NCBI GenBank assembly: GCA_947044365.1
Contig: OX345642.1
Coordinates: 7,394,776 to 7,458,775, forward strand
From: Petrosia ficiformis
Lineage: Eukaryota > Porifera > Demospongiae > Haplosclerida > Petrosiidae
Length of the DNA: 64,000 nt
Direction of reading: 5' to 3'
The notes under the pieces are model-generated. The model did not search any database. It saw only the letters and a program-made list of their open reading frames with translations, and was not told the origin of the DNA. Shown here in pieces: positions 54,541-64,000 of this stretch. The position numbers and the translations under genes are program-made. Numbering within the stretch: the stretch's first letter is position 1; each line of letters opens with the position of its first letter.

Positions 54541-57500
54541 TCATGTGACTGAAAATCTATTTGATGCAACATGTTCAACCCAATGATCTGTTCCATGTTC
54601 ATGATACTGATTAACAGTCATCCATTCATCATTAATTCCTTGTTGAGCCCAATGAGCAGCTCCCATCCAACCTCCAAGATCTTTATCAACTATTAACAAT
54701 GTAATTATATTCATAGCTATTATTTTAATTAATGCACAGTTCATACCAGCTGATTGTATTGTGAATGTAGACTGAAATGGACGTATTGCCATTAAGTCCT
54801 GTTGAAGTCTTTGTTCAAATTGAGGGAAGTTAGTGTTACCTCCAGTAACATGTACGCACTATATAGTTATAAATTAGTGCATGTGATAATCACATGTACA
54901 TGTACACACTATATAGTAATGCATGTGATAATCACATGTACACTATGTACTATACACATGAGATCACAAGTATATATATATATATGATAATTATGAACAC
55001 ATTGTGTACATATTGTATATGTGATAATCACATGAAAATCACATGATTACTGTACGATATAATTATAGTACAAAAACATACACATGATTATCACTAACAT
55101 TAACTAGTCTTTGCTGTATGTCTGCAGGAAATGAGTTCAGTAATACTTCCACAGTTTCAGTTAATCCACATTGGTCTACACCTATCATTGATGGTTGATA
55201 GACTATCTCAGGAGCTCTATATAATTATAATATTTATTATACACTATATAATTATATATTTACCTTATACGTTCCACTCCTAATTTCATCTGATAACGAG
55301 CTGCAACTGTTTTATGTGTTAACTGAATGGAAGAAGGATCGTAACGTTCCAATAATTTCGTAATCTCACGCAGTTCAGCTTCTTCTCTTTCACTATCTGA
55401 TCCTTCTCTACCATCTGACTTACTCTAGAAAACAACGAAACTAAAAGTAGGTGTGATTTGGAGGAGAATCTTACGATAGTTCTGTAAACATTCCAATCTT
55501 CATCATCCATTCCGAATGTGTCCTCATGTTGTCGTCCATTTTTCACTAAATCATTACAAATAATTTCATACACTAATTGATAGGCCTAACTAAACCTGGA
55601 TTATCCTCTGCTAATTGAGAGATTATCCTCATTCGATCTTGTGAGGCAGCTGAACGACGCTTACTTAATTCTTGTTTCTGATGAAGTCTAACTCGTTTGT
55701 TATCCATCAGTTCCTAACAAATTAATTATTACATAAAATTACATAACAATCAAAAATACATACCTTTCTACGTAACTGTAAAGTTTGCACCCATTGATGA
55801 TCAATACTATCACTACCTACTACATCTCCTCCTCCTCCTCCTCCTCCCCCTGATGATGATTCTCCTTGATGTATTTTATCTAGTGTGTTTTGTAATTTTG
55901 ATCTCTCAATTTCAAGAGCTTCTTGAACTGATAGTATTTCCTTTAATACTGACTGGAAGAAACACACACTCATATAATCATATTGCATAGTCTCTATACT
56001 AACATCAAGTGATGTGAATCCAGACTCCTCTAGAATGAATCCATACTCTTCAGAATCAGTTACTGCAGCTAATTGTTGTAAATGAATTAATCGTTCCAAT
56101 CGCTCCTCTAAGTCTCTTATCTATTACAATACATAATTTATAATACAAACAATATATACAGTACGTACAATATATATATAATACATTATATTATAATACA
56201 TACAATGTACATATAATACATACTACTCATAATAATACATACAATACATAGTATATATATATACACATGTACATGTAAATTGTTAACAAACAAATACTGG
56301 ACTAAGGCCAAAACATGAGAAATCAGTTCACTTTCTTATCTCTTTAGACATTACCAACAGCTACATGTAAGTATATACATACATACAAACTTTTTCTTCT
56401 CTTTTTCTTTGACTAAGTCGTAATAAATGTTGTCTTGCTCTTCCTCTTCTCTGCTGGTCACGTTCTTCTTGTTCTACTAAATCAGAAGGCGATCCAACAG
56501 ACATTCCTTCAGTATAAGGTAACTGAACTGTACACGATTCCCATTTACCCTCTAAGAGATCTTGTTGATAATCAGTAGATATGTAACATTGATGTTCAAT
56601 GATTTCTTGAACACGTGATTGAGTTAGTAAACTTTGTAAAGCAGGATAACGTAATTGTAAAAGTTGTTGTAGATAATTACTAACATGCAAACCACCTATA
56701 TTAATTCTAATGAGAATAACAATATGTCATCTATATTAATAATAATCTACCTTTTAACATGACTGGCTACTAATTTTCCATCTAATACTGGTAATATATG
56801 TGTTGTTTGATAACCAGAACACACCACAAGACCATCACTCACTACACCTCCTGTACATATATGTACTTGATTACATGCATGTTTATCAGGTTGCCATGGT
56901 AACACAGTACATGTAATGTATCAATGTACATGTGATGTACTAGTAGGAGGTATACACATCACAATACCTGTCATTGTCATGGTAACATAGTACATCATAC
57001 ACTTCCTAGCACATCACATATGTACATGCATGTATACACTTCACTACGTGCATGTACATGTTCATTAGGTTGTCATGGTAACACAGTATAATTATATACC
57101 ACATATATACATCATATATCTTACCCTGGTTATGATATAAACTATATAACCCATCTATTCCATATGATATTGCTGGTACAGTATAACCTTCAAATAATAG
57201 TTCACTCATTGCTAATATTACAAAAAAAAAAGAATGGAATTCTATTTAATTCATTAAATATTACTGACTATTTCTGGAATATTCCGGATTACAAACTGGT
57301 TCAGTCATAACTATAGGATGATGAACACATGACTCATTACCTAATCCCATTGATGAGAATATGTGATCCAATATAACCTCCTGTATTATAACTATAAGTT
57401 ATTAATAGACTATTAATTGGTTTTTAATTGCCTGATTAGTGAAGTTAAGTACAACGTTCTTATCAAACTGGTTCCTCAAAGATGAATGCAATGTTTCAAG

Positions 57501-57869
57501 ATTAGCAATATCATTACCAACAACAGTATAATCTCCTTCACCCTATAGTCATGTGAAGATCATGTGATCACAAACAAGACAAATATTCACCTTTTTTGCT
57601 CTCATTCGTGCTAAAACGTTGCGGAATCTAAGACAAGGTTTATGCTGAGAGGCCCAGCCAGATCTACATTGCCAGCTGCCATTATCAATAACTATTGGAG
57701 TGTTCTTAGTTTTGTGTTGACGAATATACACTTTATCTTGTACATGATCAGGTGTCACTAGAGTATCAGCAAATGTGTAAATATCTTGTGAATGGTCTGT
57801 AATGAATGTAAAAAGGAAGAATATCTTAATAATTAAGTGTAATGAATCTAACTCACCATGAACAGCCAT
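54541..57869 (-). CDS. ACTR5: Actin-related protein 5 (INO80 complex)
   Basis: ARP5 is a subunit of the INO80 chromatin remodeller. The first coding exon gives only MAVH; the following exons carry the actin fold ([107 protein letters not shown]). The actin fold is interrupted by the long Arp5-specific insertion ([20 protein letters not shown], coiled coil and a poly-Gly tract), then resumes with [19 protein letters not shown] and [15 protein letters not shown], ending [13 protein letters not shown] and NRFSVT. A further in-frame feature is the [11 protein letters not shown] segment, typical of Arp5. The gene is tail-to-head with SF3B3 (95 bp) and head-to-head with LONP2 (63 bp). Confidence 0.94.
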
Positions 57870-57932
57870 CCTCCTATAATTTTAACCCCTTGAATACATC
57901 AAATATTTAACCCTTTGTAAACCAGATTATCA

Positions 57933-60900
57933 ATGTCCAAAAAACAGAGTTTGCTACCTTCTCTACTTCCTATTTTAAAGATTAGTAAACATGTTTTACT
58001 GCCAGGAGCTTCTCTGTGGTTGCATATAAATGATCCACGTGGGTAAGTTATAATTAAATGGGTGTAGTTTAATTGTTATACCATACCTTCATCTAGTCTT
58101 CATTTAGTTGAAACTTACCTCTGGCATGATGAAAACTGGAGAGACAAATATATTGGGATCGTACCTCAAGAACCGGGAACTAATAAGGTTATACGAGACC
58201 TGAAACTGAAGTACTATATGTATAATTATATGTATATATAACTATATAGCTCCATTCAGTGGGTGTGGCTTCAAGAGTGAGTCGTATTACTGCACGATCT
58301 CATCCTCAAGCTCATTTCATGGTGTTTGTCACTGGATTGTGTCGGTACATACATACATCATATATTAGTATATACATACATACATACATACATACAGGTT
58401 TCGTATTAATGAGATAAGTCAAGAAGTACCATATATCATAGCCTCTATTACACAGTTAGATTATCTCAAACAATCAGGTTGGTGAAACTAATAGTAGACT
58501 TATCATCAGTTAATACTTTTCTATAGATAAAGAGATATCACCTTCTTTAACATCATTAACTGAAAAATTCAAACTTCATGCGACTGAGTTACTAGAGATT
58601 TTACAACAATACTCTCCTACTGCTGGGAAGCTAAGAGTATGTCTATATGTAGTTACAAGATAAGTACATTACCTTGTCACTAAGCAGAGAAGAGTTTGAA
58701 ATTCCCAACTGATTGTGAAGGTTTAATTCTCTCTACACAGAACCTCCTAGATTCTCTGCCTGATCATAGTCTACCTGATATATTCACTTCAATCATTCAA
58801 TCTTCTCAAGAAGAGAAACTCCAGGTACTGGATGCTAAAGATCTCGATGAAGTTATAAGATTAGCACTACCACTATTACTAAGACAAATTGAGGTATCCA
58901 CTGTTAAAAATCAGAATACAGTGTTACTTATATATGACACTGTATGTGTGTCTATAATGAATGTGTATTAGGTGTGTTTGAATGTGACATTGTGTGTATT
59001 ATATGTATGCATTATGTATAATATATACAACATTGTGTATGTATATTAATATGTGTATTGTGTTCTTGAATGTGACATTGTGTGTATATATGTATGTATT
59101 ATGTATAATACATACAACATTGTGTATGTATATATGTGTATTGTGTTCTTGAATGTGACATTGTGTGTATATATGTATGTATTATGTATAATACATACAA
59201 CATTGTGTATGTATATTAATATGTGTATTGTGTTCTTGAATGTGACTCAAAATTCCAATTTTTACCCTGAATTATAGCCTTGATATTGATTTTTTCATTG
59301 CAAATCTGTCGTTTCAGATTGAACCAAAACTGTTTCTAGAGTTAGATAATGATGTCCTTATTATGTTTATAAAGTGGTTTTGATTAATAATATTATTTGT
59401 TAGAACCGTGAGTGTTTTAGTATTCTTTCGAAATTCACTTTGTACCATGAACTATAGCCTTGGTACTTATTTTTTGACTGGAAAAAATATTTTTCTGAAA
59501 CTGTTCCTACAGTTACATAGTGATGTCCTTGTTATGATTCTGCAGTATTTTTGATCAAAAATGTTGTTTGTAGGAACCGTGAGTATTTTAGTATTCTTTC
59601 GAAATTCACTTTGAACCATGAACTATAGCCTTGGTACATATTTTTTGACCAGAAAAAACATTTCTCCGAAACTGTTCCTAGAGTTGCATAACGATGTCCT
59701 TGTTATGATTCTGCAGTATTTTTGATTAATAATATTATTTGTTAGAACCGTGAGTGTTTTAGTATTCTTTCGAAATTCACTTTGTACCATGAACTATAGC
59801 CTTGGTACATATTTTTTGACTGGAAAAAACATTTCTCCGAAACTGTTCCTAGAGTTGCATAATGATGTCCTTGTTATGATTCTGCAGTATTTTTGATCAA
59901 AAATGTTGTTTATAGGAACCGTGAGTATTTTAGTATTCTCTCGAAATTCACTTTGAACCATGAACTATAGCCTTGGTACATATTTTTTGACCAGAAAAAA
60001 CATTTCTCCGAAACTGTTCCTAGAGTTGCATAATGATGTCCTTCTGCAGTATTTTTGGGTCAAAAATGTTTTTGTAGGAACCGTGAGTATTTTAGTGTTC
60101 TTTCAAAATTCCAATTTTTACCCGGAACTATAGGCTTGGTATTGATTTTTTCATTGCAAAATCTGTCGTTTCAGATTGAACCGAAACTGTTTCTAGAGTT
60201 AGATAATGATCTCCTTATTATGTTTATAAAGTGGTTTTGTTCAATAATATTATCTGTTAGAACCGTGAGTATTTTAGTATTCTCTCGAAATTCACTTTGA
60301 ACCATGAACTATAGCCTTGGTACATATTTTTTGATTGGAAAAAATATTTTCCAAAACTGTTCCTAGAGTTACATAGTGATGTCCTTGATATAATTCTCCA
60401 GTATTTTTGATCCAAAATGTTGTTTGTAGGAACCGTGAGTATTTTAGTATTCTCTCGAAATTCACTTTGAACCATGAACTATAGCCTTGGTACATATTTT
60501 TTGACTGGAAAAAACATTTTCCCGAAACTGTTCCTAGAGTTGCATAATGATGTCCTTGTTATGATTCTGCAGTATTTTTGATCAAAAATGTTGTTTGTAG
60601 GAACTGCGAGCATTTTAGTACTCTCTTGAAACTCTAATCACACCATGAACTATAGCCTTGGTACTTATTTTTGACTGGAAAAAAAACATTTTTCTGAAAC
60701 TGTTTCTAGAGTTGCATAATGTGACATTGTGTGTATGTGTATGTATTATGTATAATACATACAACATTATGTATGTATATTAAATTATTAATATATATTG
60801 TATCTATAATACATACAATGTTGTGTGTACATGTACATGTATATGTTATAATATGTTATTATATTTCATTCAATGTTGTATAGACACTTCGTTTATTGGG

Positions 60901-63710
60901 TAACACAAGGCAGTTATCAGATGCGGAACCAGATAAGAAACATAAACAAGTTAATCGGGTTTGTAATTAACTATATGAGATAAATACTATTATATGTTTG
61001 TTAGGTTTGGAAGGTCAAACAAAAACCTCCTCTTAGTTTGTCAGGACAGGAAGAGGATGATGAGATGATTGAGTTAGAGAGGAGAATACACACTAGTAAA
61101 TTGCCTCCACATGCTATGAAAGTAGCCATTAAAGAATTGAAAGTAAATTTGTATTGTGTTGAGTAAATGTTATCATATATTATGTCTGTTTAGAGACTAA
61201 CAGCTCTTCCTTCTCAATTCCCTGAACATGCTGTTATCAGGTACTTCAATGAAATAGTTCATTCACAAATAATAGTTCTATTTCACAGGTCCTACTTAGA
61301 GACACTCCTAGATCTACCGTGGAATAAAACCACTACTGATAAACTGGACATAAAGAAAGCTCGTGAAGATCTGGATTGTGATCATTATGGATTAGAATCA
61401 GTTAAGAAAAGAATATTAGAATATTTAGCAGTTAGAAAACTTAAAAATTCGCTGAAAGGTTTGTACATTGGCTTACAAGCAAACTAATGTGGTGAATATA
61501 GTGTGCAGGTCCAATCTTGTGTCTTGTTGGTGCTCCTGGTGTGGGTAAAACTAGTATTGGAAGATCAGTAGCTCACACAATGGGGAGAAAGTTCTACAGA
61601 TTATCACTTGGAGGAATTTGTGATCAATCTGATATAAGAGGACACAGACGAACCTATATTGGATCTATGTTAGGTGGAGTGTTACAGGCATTAAAAACTA
61701 TTGGAGTGTGTAATCCTGTTATACTATTAGATGAAGTGGACAAACTAGTAAGAAATACCTGTTTCTTATATAATTATATAAACTATATTTAATTAGAATA
61801 AAGGTATTCATGGAGACCCATCAGCTGCCCTACTGGAAGTGTTAGATCCTGAACAAAATCATACATTTACAGATCAGTGAGTCTTTATTGTTTTTATTGT
61901 TTTAGCTATTATTGTTATTGTTCTTATTGTTATTTTTGTTGTTGCTGTTTTTGTTATTGCACGTTCTTATTGTTATTAATTTTGTTATTGTTATTTTGTT
62001 ATTGTTATTTTGTTATTGTTTTTTATTGTTGTTTATTTATTTTTGTTTTTGTTACTTTGTTATTTTTTTGTTATTTTGTTATTGTTATTTGTTTTTGTTA
62101 TTTTGTTATTGTTATTTGTTTTTGTTATTTTGTTATTGTTATTTGTTTTGTTATTTTGTTATTGTTATTATTGTTATTTGTTTTTGTTATTGTTATTGTT
62201 ATTATTGTTGTTATTAATATCATTATTACAGTTATCTTGGAATACCTTTTGATTTGTCTAAAGTTCTATTTATTGCAACAGCTAATACAACATCATCAAT
62301 ACCTTCACCTCTACTAGATAGAATGGAGGTACGTCTCTAGTAATTATTAATTATTAGTTAATTAATACTTCAATAGGTAATTAGAGTAACTGGTTATACC
62401 TTGTATGAGAAAACAGAGATTGCTATTCGACACTTAATACCAAAACTATTGCAGGTAATCTCACAAATTATATTACAGTATTATATTGTATTGTTGTCAT
62501 AGCAACATGGATTGAAAGATGATCAGTTGAAATTATCACCATCCACTATTCAAGATATAGGTAAATATAATTAGTGGGTGTGGTCATAATTAATTATTTT
62601 ATAGTGTGTTATTATACTCGCGAGGCTGGAGTCAGAGAACTTGAGCGAAAACTCAGTGCTATATGTCGAGGTGTTGCTATCCGAGTGTGTTATTAATTAT
62701 TATGAGTGGGTGTGATGTTTATTAATTTATACATTACAGGTTGTTGAAGGTAATGGGATACAAGAAATTACTAAACAGATATTAGAAGATATATTAGGGG
62801 TAAGAAATATTAATTATTATTATTTATTATATTTATATCTTATATTTGTAGCCATGGAAATATGACAAAGAAGTATCTGAGAGACTAACTACTCCTGGAG
62901 TTGCTGTTGGTAAATATTTATTAATTATTAATGAATTCAGGAGCAATCATTATTATACTCGTCAGGTTTAGCTTGGACTGTAAGTGGAGGTGATATATTA
63001 TTTGTTGAGGCTTGCCTCATGCCAGGAACAGGAGAACTGATATTGACTGGTCAATTAGGTATATATAATGTTGTCTTGTGATTGTCACATGACTGATCCC
63101 ATGATCTAGGTGATGTCATGAAGGAATCTGCTCAAATCGCTTTGAATTGGCTGAGGTCACATTCAGCTGAATATGATATATCATGTGATCCGACTGATCA
63201 TCATGATATACATATACATTTTCCTGCTGGAGCTGTAGAGAAAGATGGACCATCTGCTGGGGTTACCATAGTAACAGTATTGGCATCTTTATATACTGGA
63301 AGATGTGTTCGTTCCGATACTGCAATGACAGGGGAGGTAACTCTTCGTGGATCTGTATTGGCTGTTGGTGGAATCAAAGAAAAGGTTCTTGCTGCACATA
63401 GAGCTGGAATATCTCATATAATATTACCAAAAAAGAATGAGAAGGTATGCATGAATGTTGATCACATGAGGGTATGTCACATGATATATTTCATTGTTGT
63501 GCATAGGACCTGCAAGACCTTCCATCCAATGTGAAGGTGAGTATTATATATTATATTTTAGTTCAGATACTACTAAAACTTGTGTTCCTGTTTCAGGATG
63601 ATCTGAGTTTTACATTAGTGCAGAATGTAAGGCAGGTACTAGAATATGCTTTCGATGGAGGATTTGTTCCTCAGGAGAACAGTAATATAATCTCCTTTAG
63701 TAAACTATGA
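57933..63710 (+). CDS. LONP2: Lon peptidase 2, peroxisomal
   Basis: An AAA+ serine protease for peroxisomal matrix quality control. The first exons carry the LON substrate-binding domain ([12 protein letters not shown]). Middle exons carry [20 protein letters not shown] and [20 protein letters not shown]. The ATPase shows Walker [30 protein letters not shown] and Walker [10 protein letters not shown]. The protease domain has [32 protein letters not shown] (catalytic Ser) and [15 protein letters not shown] (catalytic Lys). It ends SKL, a perfect PTS1 peroxisomal signal, which separates it from mitochondrial LONP1. A 1.9-kb intron is filled with two tandem arrays, and another intron is pure GTTATT-type low complexity. 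Small uncertainties remain at some exon joins. Confidence 0.96.
58960..59245. repeat. About 90-bp tandem repeat in LONP2 intron
   Basis: Three copies of a unit with TGTGTTCTTGAATGTGACAT and ATTATGTATAATACATACAA. A fragment reappears at about 60720, on the far side of the 171-bp array. Confidence 0.88.
59250..60720. repeat. 171-bp tandem array in LONP2 intron
   Basis: The marker AACCGTGAG and variants recur at 59404, 59575, 59746, 59917, 60079, 60261, 60431 and 60602. Spacings are 171, 171, 171, 162, 182, 170 and 171 bp. Each unit also holds GAACTATAGCCTTGGTAC and GATGTCCTTGTTATGATTCT. Confidence 0.95.
61877..62215. repeat. GTTATT low-complexity tract in LONP2 intron
   Basis: A one-strand T-rich tract of GTTATT, GTTTTTGTTATT and related words. 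Open in all three forward frames, but it is an intron, not a gene. Confidence 0.9.
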
Positions 63711-63942
63711 TGGACTGATCTTTTGTATTGACAATGAATTTTGTTATAGTAATCAATAATAATTCATAAAGGAAGTGAATTGAATTAAATTAACAAAGGT
63801 GTGGTCACTAATACGTGATCTTCATGTGACCTGTCATTCTGTTTCTCCCTCTAAGGCCTCTATCCAGATATTTCCTCTTTACTTGTATCTCCGGACTCTT
63901 AGCTGCATATAGTTAACACACATCATCTCTAAGAATATCAAG

Positions 63943-63963
63943 ATGTCTGGAAATACTATGGAT
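63943..63963 (+). CDS. Possible first coding exon of a further gene (partial)
   Basis: ATG followed by SGNTMD, then a GTAGGT donor-like site. It lies after a C/T-rich, promoter-like stretch and only 230 bp beyond LONP2. The gene body lies outside the window, so it cannot be identified. Confidence 0.25.
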
Positions 63964-64000
63964 GTAGGTTATACATAAGACATGATATATATACCATTCA

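Noticed and set aside
61877..62317. Hydrophobic open frames resembling membrane proteins
   Set aside because: A T-rich GTTATT low-complexity intron between conserved LONP2 exons; hydrophobicity is a by-product of T-rich codons.

Overview
The window is nuclear DNA of an animal. It is very AT-rich and dense with intron-split genes. Every conserved gene is a metazoan-type orthologue, introns are mostly only about 45-110 bp long, and genes often lie less than 150 bp apart on alternating strands. This layout, the presence of animal-specific genes (small Maf, SOCS, Ig-type receptors) and sequences that diverge strongly from vertebrates suggest a sponge, most likely a demosponge such as Amphimedon. 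That assignment is an inference from gene content and architecture and was not checked by a search.

Layout from left to right: end of a small Maf bZIP gene (+); MAF1, the RNA polymerase III repressor (-); WWOX (+); two tandem saccharopine-dehydrogenase-like genes (SCCPDH, both -); SEH1L nucleoporin (+); ECI2, an ACBP/enoyl-CoA isomerase fusion (+); AHCY (-); EEPD1-like nuclease (+); an F-box/WD40 gene (-); RPL13 (-); DCAF11 (+); a TMX3-like transmembrane thioredoxin (-); IDI1 (-); an island of four orphan secreted or membrane genes at about 34.4-40.6 kb; SLC52A riboflavin transporter (-); HDAC8 (+); IST1 (-); a SOCS6/7-type gene (+); SF3B3 (-); ACTR5 (-); LONP2 (+); and perhaps the first exon of another gene at the right edge. 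For most genes I reconstructed exons by hand. In the fully summed models (MAF1, WWOX, SEH1L, ECI2, AHCY, EEPD1, F-box/WD40, RPL13, IDI1, the island genes, SLC52A and HDAC8) the exon lengths add up to an intact reading frame.

The housekeeping genes do not form one pathway. They are packed as head-to-head pairs with short shared promoters (for example SLC52A/HDAC8, ACTR5/LONP2, IDI1/orphan, SCCPDH/SEH1L). The most interesting part is the orphan island. Two tandem genes there encode type I membrane receptors with an identical Ig domain but diverged Ser/Thr-rich stalks and cytoplasmic tails. One tail has gained or kept a PPxY motif and an SH3-ligand motif that the other lacks. A divergently transcribed gene for a probably membrane-anchored surface protein sits beside the first receptor, and a broken copy of it lies beside the second, so the whole unit was duplicated. 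This resembles the logic of paired receptors and is the best candidate for an undescribed system.

Introns carry many large tandem arrays, including a 245-bp higher-order repeat in SF3B3 and a 171-bp repeat in LONP2, plus small foldback elements. I saw no tRNA, rRNA, CRISPR array or intact transposase gene.
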